DNA from: Halarcobacter anaerophilus
GTDB lineage: Bacteria; Campylobacterota; Campylobacteria; Campylobacterales; Arcobacteraceae
Assembly (NCBI RefSeq): GCF_006459125.1
Contig: NZ_CP041070.1
Location: 2,108,001 to 2,172,000, forward strand
Direction of reading: 5' to 3'
Length of the DNA: 64,000 nucleotides
Shown here: one piece after another, positions 43,525 through 53,918 of the stretch
Numbering within the stretch: the stretch's first letter is position 1
Layout of the letters: each line of letters starts with the position of its first letter
Notes under the pieces: generated by a model
Database searches by the model: none
The model's input: the letters and a program-made list of their open reading frames with translations, nothing else
What the model was told of the DNA's origin: nothing
Translations under genes and position numbers: made by a program

Positions 43525-43947
43525 ATGGAAGAAAAATATTTTGATTTAAAGTTTTTATTGTTGGAAAAACTAAATCTAATTGAAGAACTAAGTTTTATAG
43601 AGGCAAAAAAAGAGAAATTTGAGAGTAACGATATAGTTACCTCTACAAGAATACTAACACTGATACAAAATGGAACTTTTACCTCTTCAGAACTGGCCAA
43701 AAAACTTAATATAAGCAGACAAGCCATACATAAAAGTATTAATAATCTTTGCAGCAAAGGGTACTTATTGCTACATAATGAAGAAACAATTAAAAAAAAC
43801 AAACATATCTATATAACGGAAAAAGGCAAAGAATTACTAATATGCAGAAACAATGTAATGAAAAAAGTCGAAAAAACGGTTAAAGAAAAAATAGGAAAAG
43901 ATGATTTCTTAAAATTAAAAGAATTACTAAAAAAAGATTGGGATTAA
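43525..43947 (+). CDS. MarR-like winged-helix transcriptional regulator
   Basis: The 140-residue protein has a helix-turn-helix in TSSELAKKLNISRQAIHKSI followed by a recognition of wing type (NLCSKGYLLLHN then KNKHIYITEKGKELL), with helical ends for dimerisation. It resembles MarR/ArsR-type regulators. AGGAGG is 8 nt before ATG 43525. The gene is divergent from the TsoY-like operon, and the 96-bp gap holds a palindrome and promoter, so it likely controls itself and the membrane protein. Confidence 0.85.
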   Translation: MEEKYFDLKFLLLEKLNLIEELSFIEAKKEKFESNDIVTSTRILTLIQNGTFTSSELAKKLNISRQAIHKSINNLCSKGYLLLHNEETIKKNKHIYITEKGKELLICRNNVMKKVEKTVKEKIGKDDFLKLKELLKKDWD

Positions 43948-43953
43948 ATCAAG

Positions 43954-44030
<77 letters not shown>

Positions 44031-44072
44031 ATTTAAAAAAGTATAAAGAAGCCTGAAAAAGGCACTTTAAAG

Positions 44073-44149
44073 TGGTGGGTCATGAAGGACTCGAACCTTC
44101 GACCACTCGGTTATGAGCCGAGTGCTCTAACCAGCTGAGCTAATGACCC
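44073..44149 (-). tRNA. tRNA-Met (anticodon CAT)
   Basis: The 77-nt cloverleaf includes CCA. The acceptor GGGTCAT pairs with ATGACCC, the anticodon stem CTCGG/CCGAG holds loop CTCATAA, and the T arm is GGTTCGAGTCC. With a fully paired first base pair it is not an initiator. An isoleucine CAU tRNA modified to lysidine is the alternative, which sequence alone does not decide with certainty. Confidence 0.9.
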
Positions 44150-44169
44150 ACGCTGACTTAAAAAGCCAA

Positions 44170-44260
44170 TGGCGGACAAGGAGGGATTCGAACCCTCGGT
44201 ACCGTTGCCAGTACGCATCCTTAGCAGGGATGTGGTTTCAGCCAACTCACCCACTTGTCC
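44170..44260 (-). tRNA. tRNA-Ser (anticodon GCT)
   Basis: This is a 91-nt class II tRNA with a long variable arm and an encoded CCA. The acceptor GGACAAG pairs with CTTGTCC, the anticodon stem CATCC/GGATG holds loop CTGCTAA (anticodon GCT, reading AGC/AGU), and the T arm is GGGTTCGAATCCC. First of the three minus-strand tRNA genes. Confidence 0.96.
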
Positions 44261-44371
44261 TTGTTTTCAGGGATGTAATTGTACTTACTTTGTTCTTAAA
44301 TATCTCTTAATTTTTTACATCTTTTAGATATAACTACTTATGTTATCTAACTCTTTTAAGTTAGCTAGGAG

Positions 44372-44377
44372 TATAAT
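44372..44377 (+). promoter_or_regulatory. -10 element before the diguanylate cyclase gene
   Basis: TATAAT lies 20 bp before ATG 44398, with AAGG (44387-44390) as ribosome-binding site, which implies a short leader of about 14 nt. A small inverted repeat CTAACT/AGTTAG (44347-44364) stands just upstream at the -35 position and may be a regulator site. Confidence 0.5.
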
Positions 44378-44397
44378 TTTTTAAAGAAGGATCTAAT

Positions 44398-45876
44398 ATG
44401 GACGAGAAATTCAAAAAAATAGCTCCGTATTTAACTATTTTTATAGTTATATTTTTTCTTATAGGTTCTTACGTTCTTTATAAAAGTGAAGCTAGAAATA
44501 TAGAAAAAAAAGTTTATAACATTCTTTCTCACAACACTTATCATTTTAAAGAGTATTTTTCTATTTCTGAATCTTTCCTTTATGCTATGAAATACACTAT
44601 TGAGGACAAATTTGAATTAGGTTATAGTTGTGTCCACCCTTCTTATAAAGATTTAATTTATAAAAAAGATCTAAATTTTTATCAAATAAGAGACAACAGA
44701 ACTTCTTTGATGGGAATAGGAAATCCAAAAGATTTTTCAGCTGAACTGATAAATGAATTAAACAGCACATTATATTTGACACCTCTGTTTTTTTCCGCTA
44801 AAAAAATAATTCCCGATATGAGAAGAATTTATTATAAATCGGCAAATCATTTTATTTTTACCTCTGAAAACCTTCAATATAAAGATAAAAAACAATTTCT
44901 ATCTATATACAAAAAAAGTTCATGGGAAAAATTTATAAAAAATCAAAATAAATATAAAGATATGATTATCTCAAATACATATAATGGATACTTGAAAAAA
45001 GAGCATCTACTGACATTGTCCCTTCCTGTTTACAAAGAAAAAAATTTCACGGGACTTGTTTCTATTGAAAAAAATTTAAATACCTTAACTGAATATTTAA
45101 AAAGAGTCGCCTTAAGCGGCAGAACATATCTAGTAAACGGCAAAGATGATATTATAGTATCAAAAGAGAATTCTTCACTTAACACAAAATTAACCGATAA
45201 TTCGGATATTATAAAAATTCCAATCGTTGAAAATCAACTTTATCTAACCCATGTAATAGATAAATATAAATTAAGAAAAGAGGCTTTTTACAGAAGTTCG
45301 GGAAAAATTTTAATACTTCTTCTTCTAATAGTTATCTCTATAATTTTAATATATTTAAAAGTTGTTTTAACAAAAGTTCAATATTTGGCAAATACTGATG
45401 CACTAACAAAACTTTTAAATAGAAGAGCTATGAAAGAATCCATTGAAAATCAAATGAAAATAAGCAGAAGATATAATCAAGACCTCTCTTTTTTACTTAT
45501 TGATATAGACTATTTTAAAAAAGTAAACGATAAATACGGTCATCAAACAGGAGATTTGGTATTAACAAAAGTTTCTGATCTTTTTAAACATTTGATAAGA
45601 AGCTGTGATATAGCTGCTAGATACGGTGGAGAAGAGTTTTTAATTGCTTTAGCTAATACAGATATAAATGAAGCATATCTTATGGCAGAAAGAGTTAGAA
45701 AACTTGCAAATAAAATAAAAATAAAAGGGATAAATCTAAATCTAACAGTAAGTATAGGCTGCTGTAGTTTAAAAGAAGAAGATGATTATGAATCTATTTT
45801 AAGAAGAGTAGATAAACTTATGTACAAAGCAAAAAAAAGAGGAAGAGACAATAGTGTAAAAGAAGAGATAGATTAG
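44398..45876 (+). CDS. Diguanylate cyclase with periplasmic Cache-like sensor
   Basis: The 492-residue membrane protein has TM1 at about 11-30, a periplasmic sensor of about 260 residues ([20 protein letters not shown] is Cache-like) and TM2 at about 300-322. The GGDEF domain has intact RYGGEEF and the RxxD inhibitory site (RSCD). It should make c-di-GMP when its ligand binds. ATG 44398 is chosen from the RBS. It ends 4 bp inside the convergent pyrF gene. Confidence 0.92.
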   Translation: MDEKFKKIAPYLTIFIVIFFLIGSYVLYKSEARNIEKKVYNILSHNTYHFKEYFSISESFLYAMKYTIEDKFELGYSCVHPSYKDLIYKKDLNFYQIRDNRTSLMGIGNPKDFSAELINELNSTLYLTPLFFSAKKIIPDMRRIYYKSANHFIFTSENLQYKDKKQFLSIYKKSSWEKFIKNQNKYKDMIISNTYNGYLKKEHLLTLSLPVYKEKNFTGLVSIEKNLNTLTEYLKRVALSGRTYLVNGKDDIIVSKENSSLNTKLTDNSDIIKIPIVENQLYLTHVIDKYKLRKEAFYRSSGKILILLLLIVISIILIYLKVVLTKVQYLANTDALTKLLNRRAMKESIENQMKISRRYNQDLSFLLIDIDYFKKVNDKYGHQTGDLVLTKVSDLFKHLIRSCDIAARYGGEEFLIALANTDINEAYLMAERVRKLANKIKIKGINLNLTVSIGCCSLKEEDDYESILRRVDKLMYKAKKRGRDNSVKEEID

Positions 45877-46559
45877 ATACTTTTTAGTATCTTTTCTACC
45901 ACTTCTTTTGGATTTTGAGCTTTATAAATCGGTCTTCCCACAACTATAAAATCAACCAAATTCTTTTTTGCAAAAGGTATATCTGCAACTCTTTTTTGAT
46001 CTTGTGCATCTTCACCGAAAGGTCTGATTCCCGGACACAAGGTTATAAACTCTTTTGAAGTATTATCTTTTATATCTAGACTTTCAAAAGCAGAACATAC
46101 AACACCGTCAACTCCCGATTCAAAAGTATCAATCGCAAGTTTAGTGGCTTTTGTTTCAATATCTTCATTATAAACAGATCTAAACTCTTCATTATCAAAA
46201 GAAGTAAGTGCAGTAACAGCCAAAACCAAGGGTTTGTTAGGAATATCTTTTATCCTTTGCATTACTGTTTGCATAGCTCTTTTCCCTGAACTTGCATGCA
46301 CGTTAAACATATCTACAAGATTAAACAAAGCTATCTCTTCTGCCGCATCTGCCATAGTATTTGGAATATCATAAAGTTTTAAATCTAAAAATATTTTAAA
46401 ATTGGGATTTATAGCTTTTAAATCTTCTAAAAATTTTTTCCCGTCTCTAATATAACTTCTAAAACCCACTTTTAACCAAACATCAAAATCTTTGATTTGT
46501 TCAACTAAAGCTAAATTCTCTTTTGCACTAGGTAAGTCTAAAGATACGCACAACTTCAC
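45873..46559 (-). CDS. pyrF: Orotidine 5'-phosphate decarboxylase
   Basis: The 228-residue barrel enzyme makes UMP from OMP, the last step of pyrimidine synthesis. Active-site motif [10 protein letters not shown] (about 59-68) has the catalytic Lys/Asp set, phosphate binding is in [17 protein letters not shown] and the C-terminal [14 protein letters not shown] is typical. The start is GTG 46559 with AAAAAGG inside the end of nusB. It is part of the minus-strand run ribH-nusB-pyrF. Confidence 0.96.
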   Translation of the reverse strand: MKLCVSLDLPSAKENLALVEQIKDFDVWLKVGFRSYIRDGKKFLEDLKAINPNFKIFLDLKLYDIPNTMADAAEEIALFNLVDMFNVHASSGKRAMQTVMQRIKDIPNKPLVLAVTALTSFDNEEFRSVYNEDIETKATKLAIDTFESGVDGVVCSAFESLDIKDNTSKEFITLCPGIRPFGEDAQDQKRVADIPFAKKNLVDFIVVGRPIYKAQNPKEVVEKILKSI

Positions 46560-46561
46560 TT

Positions 46562-46957
46562 TTAAGCCTTTTTAACTTTGTCTAGAACTCCGTTTATAAA
46601 TTTAGGAGCAGAATCTGAAGCCAGCTTTTTAGCCAATTCTATTGCTTCATTTATAACGATTGCTTTATCTAAACCTTTGAAAATAATTTCATAAATAGCA
46701 AGTCTTAAAATAGATTTTTCAACACTTCCCGTGTCTTTTATTCCACCTTGATTTAAATGACTTATTATCTCTTTGTCAATCTCTTCCAGGTTTTTAATTA
46801 CACCGTTAAAAAGATCAAGGGCAAACTCTTTTTGTTTGTTTCTGATTTTTTTATCTTCCAAAATTTCATCAACAAACTTTACGATTCCCTCATTTCCTAA
46901 ATCATAGGCATAAAGCAATCCGATAACTGATTCTCTCGCTTGTGTTCTTGTTGCCAA
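46562..46957 (-). CDS. nusB: Transcription antitermination protein NusB
   Basis: This 131-residue all-helical RNA-binding protein acts with NusE (S10) on boxA during rRNA transcription. Typical segments are the arginine-rich start [18 protein letters not shown] and [12 protein letters not shown]...[30 protein letters not shown]. The start is TTG 46957, 1 nt after the ribH stop; AGGA lies in the ribH end. Length is normal. Confidence 0.96.
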   Translation of the reverse strand: MATRTQARESVIGLLYAYDLGNEGIVKFVDEILEDKKIRNKQKEFALDLFNGVIKNLEEIDKEIISHLNQGGIKDTGSVEKSILRLAIYEIIFKGLDKAIVINEAIELAKKLASDSAPKFINGVLDKVKKA

Positions 46958-46958
46958 A

Positions 46959-47429
46959 TTATTTTCCTAATTCACTATATAAATCTAGCATTTCAATAAT
47001 TGTAGTCATTGCTTCTGCACCTTTGTTCCCTACTTTGCTACCTGCTCTTTCGATTGCCTGTTCTATTGTATCTGTCGTTAAAACTCCGTTTGACACGGGT
47101 TTTCCGTATTTTAAAGTAACATTTGCAATACCTTTGGTAGCTTCTGCACTAATATAATCAAAATGAGGAGTTGCTCCTCTAATTACTGCACCTACGCAGC
47201 ATACGGCATCATATCTACCGCTTGCCAATGCTTTTTCAAGAGCAAAGGGAATTTCAAAAGCACCCGGAACTAAAATCAAATCTAAATTCTCTTCTTTTCC
47301 GCCGTGTCTTAAAAAAGAGTCTTTTGCTCCCTCAACTAATCTATCAGTAATAATATGGTTAAATCTTCCATTTACAATAGCGATTTTTTCATCGCCTTTT
47401 AAGCTTAATTTACCTTCTATAATTTTCAT
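46959..47429 (-). CDS. ribH: 6,7-dimethyl-8-ribityllumazine synthase
   Basis: The 156-residue enzyme condenses the ribityl-uracil with dihydroxybutanone phosphate, the step before riboflavin. Signature segments are [49 protein letters not shown] with the catalytic His, and [20 protein letters not shown]. It should assemble as an icosahedral or pentameric complex in the cytoplasm. It is followed within 1-2 nt by nusB, a pairing common in bacteria. Confidence 0.96.
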   Translation of the reverse strand: MKIIEGKLSLKGDEKIAIVNGRFNHIITDRLVEGAKDSFLRHGGKEENLDLILVPGAFEIPFALEKALASGRYDAVCCVGAVIRGATPHFDYISAEATKGIANVTLKYGKPVSNGVLTTDTIEQAIERAGSKVGNKGAEAMTTIIEMLDLYSELGK

Positions 47430-47490
47430 AAAAAACCTTTTGTATTTTCCTAAAGTCTATTATTATACTTAAAAATGTGTTTAATATTTA

Positions 47491-48288
47491 TTAAAGTTTC
47501 AGAGCATCTTTTATAGCAAAGATCTCATCAACTGTTTTATACAAGTCATCTATTTGAAGCATATTAGGTCCGTCACTTAAGGCAATAGAAGGATCATAAT
47601 GTGTTTCAAAAAAGAATCCGTCTACACCTACAGCAGCCGCAGCTCTTGCAAGACTTGGAACTATTGCACTGTTTCCTCCTGTTGTTTCACCCGTACTTGG
47701 AACTTGTGCAGAATGAGTTGCGTCAAAAATAACGGGAGCAAACTCTCTCATGGCAATTAAATTTTTCATATCAACAACCAAAGCGCCGTATCCAAAAGTA
47801 TTTCCTCTTTCACAAAGCCATACACCGTTATCTTTAGAATTTTGATAACTTACCTCATCAACACCTCGTGTTTTTAAAACTTTTTCAACAGGATGTTTCA
47901 TACTGTTTGCAGCTAAAAACTGCCCTTTTTTTATATTTATTTTACAAGGTGTTTTTGCAGCTGCTACAAGTAAATCCGTTTGTCTGCATAAAAACGCCGG
48001 AATTTGAAGTACGTCGACTACCTCTGAAGTAGGTTTGGCTTGATAAGATTCATGAATATCCGTAACAACTCTATAACCAAACTGTTCTTTAATCTCTTGA
48101 AACATTTTAAGACCTTCATCTAGTCCCGGTCCTCTAAATGAGTTTAAGCTTGTTCTGTTTGCTTTGTCAAAAGAGGCTTTAAAATAAAAATCGACTCTTT
48201 TATTTTCACTTAAAGGCTTTAACATTTCAGCTATTTTCATAACCTTGTCTCTATCTTCTAATACACAAGGTCCTGTTAATATAATCAT
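47491..48288 (-). CDS. kdsA: 3-deoxy-8-phosphooctulonate synthase
   Basis: The 265-residue enzyme makes KDO-8-phosphate from arabinose 5-phosphate and PEP for lipopolysaccharide inner core, showing that the organism makes LPS. Motifs: ILTGPCVLEDRD, FKASFDKANRTSLNSFRGPG, VDVLQIPAFLCRQTDLL, the IKKGQFLAANSM segment and FDATHSAQVPS. The Cys in AFLCRQ/PCKI and His/Asp/Glu around suggest a metal-dependent form. Its start overlaps the potassium-channel stop by 4 bp (ATGA). Confidence 0.96.
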   Translation of the reverse strand: MIILTGPCVLEDRDKVMKIAEMLKPLSENKRVDFYFKASFDKANRTSLNSFRGPGLDEGLKMFQEIKEQFGYRVVTDIHESYQAKPTSEVVDVLQIPAFLCRQTDLLVAAAKTPCKINIKKGQFLAANSMKHPVEKVLKTRGVDEVSYQNSKDNGVWLCERGNTFGYGALVVDMKNLIAMREFAPVIFDATHSAQVPSTGETTGGNSAIVPSLARAAAAVGVDGFFFETHYDPSIALSDGPNMLQIDDLYKTVDEIFAIKDALKL

Positions 48289-49976
48289 TTTTTGTTCCTT
48301 ACAAATATTGTTCTTTTTTCTTCACCCGTATATGCATAATAAAACTCATAAAGATTTTGTGCAATATACTCAATATCATCTTTTGCATTTTCATCACAAG
48401 CAAATAAGATTTCATCCCCCTCTTTTAAAGGAGTTTCATAAGCAGGTAGAATTTTCTCTTCCTCTTCTCTTATTAATAAAAGCGGTATTATATTGTTTTT
48501 TTGTTCTCTATTATATAAAGAACGGCTGAAAATCTTCAATAAAACCTCTTTACCCTCTTTTATCGTATCAATTATTTGAGGCGCTTGATATTTATCTACT
48601 TTAAGTTCATAAAGTTTTGGATTTTCATCTATTGTTTGAACTAAATCTCTAACTAATTTTGCACCCCAAATATCATCCTCTTTGCACATCAAAGTAATAA
48701 ATTTATCAGACAAAGGACTTATCAAAGCATTAGTCGTTTTATTTATCAAAATTCTTGAAGGCATAAAAATATGATCGATTTTTGCATTTTTAAAAATAGA
48801 AAAATCTTCCATTTCATTCTCTCTTGCTATTGTCATAATTCTTGGATTAAGTTTTTTCGCTGTTGCCAAGATTGAAAGATTTGTCGTATCATCATTAGTT
48901 GCAGAGATAATTGCAACGGCATCTTGAATTCCCACATTAGAGAGCATCTCTTTATCATCTGCATTTCCGTAAGTAATATGCAAACTCTCATTTGGAATAA
49001 AGTTTTCGACTTTTAATCTATCTAATTCAACAAATTCTGCTTCAACTTTATCTTCTCTTAGATTTTCATAAATATGCTGTCCCATTCTTCCATATCCGCA
49101 GACTATATATTTTCCTTTTGGAAATATTGGCAAATTTGCATTTAAATCATCGATTTTATATATCCACTTTTCAAGTTTCAAAAGATTCGGGGCATTTAAA
49201 GCCATCGCTATTTCACTTGAAATTATTGAAAAAGGATTTGCTATAATCTCTACGTTTAAGTCTCTTAAATTTTCACTGTGGTTTAAAGTAGTTGATTTAA
49301 CGGCAAGTCTTATATGAGAATTTAAAAGTTTGGAAGTAAGCGCAATTCTAAGATTTAAAGAATCATCTTCAAAAATAGAGACTAAACCTTTACAATTATA
49401 TTTTTTGATTCCGGCTTCCATTAAGACTTTGGGAGTATAAGCATCTGCAACCAAAACAGGTACCGTAGGAGTAAAATTTTCCAAAATCAAATCATTTGCC
49501 CTACTCTCGTTTTTTTCAATAACTACTGTTCTAATATTTTGCTCTAACGCCCTGTGTATTATCTCGCTGCTTATTTTATTGTAACCTAAAATAATAATAA
49601 ATTTTTGTTTTAAAGTTTTTACCTGTCTTTTAAATTTCGCCCTTTTTATCTCCCTTAAAAAGACTTTATCTCCTAAAAGACTAACAACAGAACCGATTCC
49701 GTAAAACCATCCAAGAACAGTTAAATAAATAGAGAAACTAACCCATAAACGCTGAGGATAAGTAAAAGTATAAGGAGTCTCCCCGAAACCTATTGTTGTT
49801 GCCGTATACGTTACAAAATAAAAAGCATCAAATATTGTCATTTGATAAGGCTGACCTTTGTCATCGACTCCTGTAATAACAAGTAATCCAACTATTGCAA
49901 TAGTATATGTAATAACAATAATTAAAAAAGGTCCTCTCATCCTTTGAAGGACGATAAATAAAGAGCTATCTTTCAC
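48285..49976 (-). CDS. Potassium channel with two RCK (TrkA-N) domains
   Basis: The 563-residue protein has two N-terminal membrane helices around a pore with selectivity filter TTIGFGE (about 62-68). Two RCK_N domains follow (about 105-230, with a degenerate GYNKISSE, and about 290-410, with canonical GYGRMGQ), then a TrkA_C domain. It conducts K+ across the inner membrane under control of nucleotides or ions bound to the RCK ring. GTG 49976 has AAAGG 7 nt upstream. It is followed by kdsA and preceded 12 nt upstream by a DUF6394 membrane protein. Confidence 0.92.
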   Translation of the reverse strand: MKDSSLFIVLQRMRGPFLIIVITYTIAIVGLLVITGVDDKGQPYQMTIFDAFYFVTYTATTIGFGETPYTFTYPQRLWVSFSIYLTVLGWFYGIGSVVSLLGDKVFLREIKRAKFKRQVKTLKQKFIIILGYNKISSEIIHRALEQNIRTVVIEKNESRANDLILENFTPTVPVLVADAYTPKVLMEAGIKKYNCKGLVSIFEDDSLNLRIALTSKLLNSHIRLAVKSTTLNHSENLRDLNVEIIANPFSIISSEIAMALNAPNLLKLEKWIYKIDDLNANLPIFPKGKYIVCGYGRMGQHIYENLREDKVEAEFVELDRLKVENFIPNESLHITYGNADDKEMLSNVGIQDAVAIISATNDDTTNLSILATAKKLNPRIMTIARENEMEDFSIFKNAKIDHIFMPSRILINKTTNALISPLSDKFITLMCKEDDIWGAKLVRDLVQTIDENPKLYELKVDKYQAPQIIDTIKEGKEVLLKIFSRSLYNREQKNNIIPLLLIREEEEKILPAYETPLKEGDEILFACDENAKDDIEYIAQNLYEFYYAYTGEEKRTIFVRNKK

Positions 49977-49988
49977 TAGAAAACCTTT

Positions 49989-50366
49989 TTATCTTTTTGA
50001 TTTCAGGGTATCTCCCACATAAAGAGTTACGGAAACGATATTTGCCAATAATGCACCGCCTGATAAAGAGATAATAATTCCTATAATCTCAGGAGTTATA
50101 CTATAAGCATAAAAAGCAATTGTCCAAATTGAAGCAGCTGCTATTAATTGGATATCAGCAACAAGAGAAGTTGCCAGAAGGACGGAACCCATTTGTGTTT
50201 TATCTCCAAGCTTCAAAGTTGTTGCAATTATATTTACGACAATAGCAGCCAAAAGTTCATATTTACTGTGGCTTTCCAAAGAGTTCATATCTCCGTAAAA
50301 AAAACCGAAGTTTAGGGTCATAGCCAATATAATAAAAAAACCTGATATAACTTTATCTAAATTCAT
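49989..50366 (-). CDS. DUF6394-like small membrane protein
   Basis: The 125-residue protein has four hydrophobic helices (about 5-23, 36-52, 60-90, 95-118) with SLESHSKYELLAAIVVNIIA, as in proteins annotated DUF6394. No function is known. It is placed 12 nt before a potassium channel gene in the same unit, a neighbourhood that suggests a part in ion transport or channel assembly. No ligand motif is visible. Confidence 0.8.
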   Translation of the reverse strand: MNLDKVISGFFIILAMTLNFGFFYGDMNSLESHSKYELLAAIVVNIIATTLKLGDKTQMGSVLLATSLVADIQLIAAASIWTIAFYAYSITPEIIGIIISLSGGALLANIVSVTLYVGDTLKSKR

Positions 50367-50439
50367 AAAAACTATCCTTCATCTCTTAAATAATAGTTAA
50401 TTTTATCAAATTGATGATTAAGATTAATAAAACTCACTT

Positions 50440-51324
50440 TTAATTCTTTTTTGAAGAGACGAAAACGCCGCTTATAACAATTAAAACAATTCCTAAAATA
50501 ACCCAAATATCAGGAAATTTATCTCCCAAAAACAATCCTACAATTATAGAAAAAGCAATATTGGCATAAGATATTGTTCCTATTATCCCTGCTTTTGCTA
50601 CAGAATAGGCTTTTGTCATAAAAATTTGAGCTAAAGTCGCAAAAATTCCTAAAAAGACAATAACAATCCAGTCTGAACTTTTAGGCATTACAAAAGTTCC
50701 GAAAATATAATCATAATTTGAATTTGTATAAAACTCCGAAATAATCATTAAAAGAAGAGGTCCTATGGTTCCTATTCCCATAAAAGACATAACAATAGTT
50801 CTTCCGTCATAATATTTTCTAAGTTCCCTAATAGAGGTATAAGCAAGCCCTGCTCCCACACCCGATAAAATTCCAAGCCAATCTGTTTTATCCAAAGAAC
50901 TTCCGTCAAATTTAGTAATAAACAAAATTCCGATAAAACCTACAAATACTCCAAGCCAACCTCTAAAAGCCAACTTCTCTTTTACAAAAATATAGGCAAA
51001 TACTGCACTGAAAATTGTAGAAGTTTTTGAAAAAGTCATAGCTTCACCCAAAGGAATATTTGCAATATTATAAAAGAAAAAAAGTAAAGCAATAAATCCT
51101 GCAAGTCCCCTAAAAATAAGTAAAAGAGGTTTTCCACCTTTTTGATTTAAAGGTGATTTATAAATTGATAAAAGTATTAAAACTACGCCGAAAACATTTC
51201 TGAAAAAAACAACTTCAAGCGAACTCATAGAACCACTTAATTGTTTTGCAAAAGCTCCCATGCAAGCAAAGCAAAAAGAGGCAAAAAGCATATATTTAAT
51301 ACCCAAAGATACATCATTGGTCAT
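50440..51324 (-). CDS. DMT-superfamily (EamA) transporter
   Basis: The 294-residue inner-membrane protein consists of two EamA repeats, about ten helices (FASFCFACMGAFAKQLSGS near the start, second repeat from GILSGVGAGLAYTSIRELRKY). It belongs to the drug/metabolite exporter superfamily; the substrate is unknown. AAGGA is 6 nt before ATG 51324. It is divergent from murA with 154 bp between them, and separate from the DUF6394 gene. Confidence 0.9.
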   Translation of the reverse strand: MTNDVSLGIKYMLFASFCFACMGAFAKQLSGSMSSLEVVFFRNVFGVVLILLSIYKSPLNQKGGKPLLLIFRGLAGFIALLFFFYNIANIPLGEAMTFSKTSTIFSAVFAYIFVKEKLAFRGWLGVFVGFIGILFITKFDGSSLDKTDWLGILSGVGAGLAYTSIRELRKYYDGRTIVMSFMGIGTIGPLLLMIISEFYTNSNYDYIFGTFVMPKSSDWIVIVFLGIFATLAQIFMTKAYSVAKAGIIGTISYANIAFSIIVGLFLGDKFPDIWVILGIVLIVISGVFVSSKKN

Positions 51325-51416
51325 TAAAAATCCTTAAAATAATGGTGGCATTTTATATCTTTTCTTTTTAAATAAAGATTATTATTAAACTTAAATTATA
51401 AAATTAATATTTTTAG

Positions 51417-51422
51417 TATAAT
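51417..51422 (+). promoter_or_regulatory. -10 element before murA
   Basis: TATAAT lies 57 bp before the murA ATG in an AT-rich upstream region with a T tract before it, as usual for promoters in this group. AGGA at 51470-51473 is the ribosome-binding site. No strong -35. Confidence 0.45.
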
Positions 51423-51478
51423 TTGGGTAAAATTCAAAGATTTTTATAAATAATGAGTCTTACTCTATTAGGAAAATA

Positions 51479-52744
51479 ATGGAATATCTAAAAATTACCG
51501 GTAAAACAAAATTAGAAGGTGAAGTAAAAATATCAGGTGCAAAAAATGCAGCTTTACCTCTTATAGCAGCAACAATCTTGGCAAAAAATGAAATTTCTAT
51601 ATGTAATCTACCCGATGTTGTTGATATTAATACACTTTTAAAACTGATTGGAAAATTAGGCGGAAAATTCAAAAAAGAAGAGGATTGTATCAAAATTGAT
51701 ACTTCAAAATTAAATAAAACAACTGCAACTTACGATATTGTAAAAACAATGAGAGCCTCAATTTTGGTTTTAGGTCCCATTTTGGCAAGATTCGGACACT
51801 GTGAAGTATCACTTCCGGGAGGTTGTGCAATCGGGCAAAGACCTGTAGATCTGCACCTTAAAGCGTTAGAAGCAATGGGAGCAAAAATCAATATAAATCA
51901 CGGATATATAGAAGCTTCTGCTCCAAACGGTCTGAAAGGAACAAAAATTGTATTCGATAAAGTTACGGTGGGTGGAACAGAAAACAGTGTTATGGCAGCA
52001 GCTCTAGCAGAAGGTGTAACAACAATCATCAATGCGGCAAAAGAGCCGGAAGTACAACAACTTTGCGAAGTAATAAGCAATGCAGGGGTTAAAATTGAAG
52101 GTATAGGAACATCTAAATTAGTAATTCACGGTTCAAACAAAGAACTTTTACATATGCAAGATTTTGATGTTATTCCCGATAGAATTGAAGCCGGAACTTA
52201 TATGTGTGCCGCAGCTATTACAAATTCGAAATTAAAAATTACAAATGTGAAACCTCTTCATTTAGAAGCTGTTATTGCTAAATTAGAAGAGATGAATTTT
52301 AAAGTTCTTCAAGATAAAGATTCCGTTACAATATTGCCGACAGAAGAGATAAAACCCGTAAATATTATTACAAGTGAATATCCGGGATTTCCTACAGATA
52401 TGCAGGCGCAATTTATGGCTTTGGCTACTCAGGCAAATGGAACAAGCACCATTGATGAAAGATTGTTTGAAAATAGATTTATGCATGTAAGTGAACTTCT
52501 TAGACTTGGAGCTGATATTCATCTAAACGGTAATATAGCAAGCATAAACGGAGCAACCGATACTTTAAACGGAACAGATGTCATGGCAACTGATTTAAGA
52601 GCATCCTCGGCGCTGGTTTTATCTGCACTTGTTGCAAAAGGAGAGACTTCAATTCACAGAATATATCATCTTGACAGAGGATATGAGGATTTAGAAGGGA
52701 AGTTAAACAAAATAGGTGCAAAAGTAGCAAGATATAAAGAATAA
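51479..52744 (+). CDS. murA: UDP-N-acetylglucosamine 1-carboxyvinyltransferase
   Basis: The 421-residue enzyme transfers enolpyruvyl from PEP to UDP-GlcNAc, the first committed step of peptidoglycan synthesis. The N-terminal [19 protein letters not shown] and the active-site loop [16 protein letters not shown] (with the Cys attacked by fosfomycin) are conserved, as are [13 protein letters not shown] and [14 protein letters not shown]. Length is normal. It is a single gene with its own -10 and ribosome-binding site. Confidence 0.97.
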   Translation: MEYLKITGKTKLEGEVKISGAKNAALPLIAATILAKNEISICNLPDVVDINTLLKLIGKLGGKFKKEEDCIKIDTSKLNKTTATYDIVKTMRASILVLGPILARFGHCEVSLPGGCAIGQRPVDLHLKALEAMGAKININHGYIEASAPNGLKGTKIVFDKVTVGGTENSVMAAALAEGVTTIINAAKEPEVQQLCEVISNAGVKIEGIGTSKLVIHGSNKELLHMQDFDVIPDRIEAGTYMCAAAITNSKLKITNVKPLHLEAVIAKLEEMNFKVLQDKDSVTILPTEEIKPVNIITSEYPGFPTDMQAQFMALATQANGTSTIDERLFENRFMHVSELLRLGADIHLNGNIASINGATDTLNGTDVMATDLRASSALVLSALVAKGETSIHRIYHLDRGYEDLEGKLNKIGAKVARYKE

Positions 52745-52808
52745 AATATTTTATAAATTAAGAATAAATTTTATAAAATAGATTTAAAATAAGCTTAAAG
52801 GTTATTAT

Positions 52809-53909
52809 ATGAAATTAGAGATCTCACTTTTTAGATTTAATTATAAATCAGACTATTTACCTTACTATACAAAAAATTTTGTAAAAGTAAAAGATGAAAA
52901 AACATTACTTGATATTTTAAACAGTATCAATGAGGAGCAGCCTTTTGCATATGAAAATATTTTAGACTTTCCTTTAGTTGTAAACGGTGTTTATACTTAT
53001 GCTTCAATTACCTTAGAAGAACTTACAAAAGAGTTCGGTTGCGATTTAACTATTGAACCTATTTCTATAAGAAGAGCTCATACTGATTTATTGATTAATG
53101 ACGCGGATTTTCAAGAAAGATTAAAAATTTTATCTGAGTTTATCGATAATGAAGATAAAAAAGTTTATGAAAGTTATAAATTATATTTCTATGCTTCAAA
53201 TACAATGAATTACGAATATGATTATATAGGAGACTCTATCCTTCTTCTTGCAGCTGATTTAATTGAAAAAAATCCGGCAGACGAAAGTGAGATTTTAAAA
53301 GCGATTATAGAATATGATACTTCAATCGTATATCATACAAGTTTGGAAAAAAGAGTATATAATCTTGATTTAAAAGTTGAAGAAAAAATCCAAAATTTAA
53401 AAAATAAACTAAACCTCTCAAAACCTCTAAAAGAACAAAATCTGTTTTTAGATAAAAAAAACAGTATAGATTTTGGAACATTTGAAGAAAATTACGAAGT
53501 AAAATATAACTTTGAAGACTTTAACCTTGCATATTTTCAAGGAACAAAAGAGGATTCTCAAACTCTTGAACTACTTGGAAAATTAAGTGCAAAACTTATT
53601 GATACACCTTCAATGCACTCAGATTTGGCTTTGGAATCATTTCATGTAAACTCTGAATTTACGATGAAATTAGCTTCAACTGTTATGTTAGATGCTTTTG
53701 ACAATAGTGCAGATCTACTTATAGTTGATAGTGATGAACTTTTTTATCTATTTGATTCAAACAGAAAAAGTATGGAAAAAGTTTCGGGAAGAGAGATTAT
53801 AACTCCTGTAATCCATAAAAACGAACTGCAAAAATTAGTCTCAGGAAAACATGACGATACTTTAAAAAGCCAGCTAAAAAAACATATAGTAGATCCTGAA
53901 ATTATTTAG
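52809..53909 (+). CDS. DUF5644-like cytoplasmic protein
   Basis: The 366-residue soluble protein looks like a family annotated DUF5644 in Campylobacterota; I recall this from the N-terminal pattern LEISLFRFNYKSDYLPYYTK and am not certain. The first 100 residues resemble a ferredoxin-like or succinate-dehydrogenase-type iron-sulfur N-terminus in layout (VVNGVYTYASITL), but no cysteine cluster remains. The rest is mixed helix and strand. It is followed by the HNH-like gene 9 nt later, so they may act together. Function unknown. Confidence 0.7.
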   Translation: MKLEISLFRFNYKSDYLPYYTKNFVKVKDEKTLLDILNSINEEQPFAYENILDFPLVVNGVYTYASITLEELTKEFGCDLTIEPISIRRAHTDLLINDADFQERLKILSEFIDNEDKKVYESYKLYFYASNTMNYEYDYIGDSILLLAADLIEKNPADESEILKAIIEYDTSIVYHTSLEKRVYNLDLKVEEKIQNLKNKLNLSKPLKEQNLFLDKKNSIDFGTFEENYEVKYNFEDFNLAYFQGTKEDSQTLELLGKLSAKLIDTPSMHSDLALESFHVNSEFTMKLASTVMLDAFDNSADLLIVDSDELFYLFDSNRKSMEKVSGREIITPVIHKNELQKLVSGKHDDTLKSQLKKHIVDPEII

Positions 53910-53918
53910 GCTTAAAAA

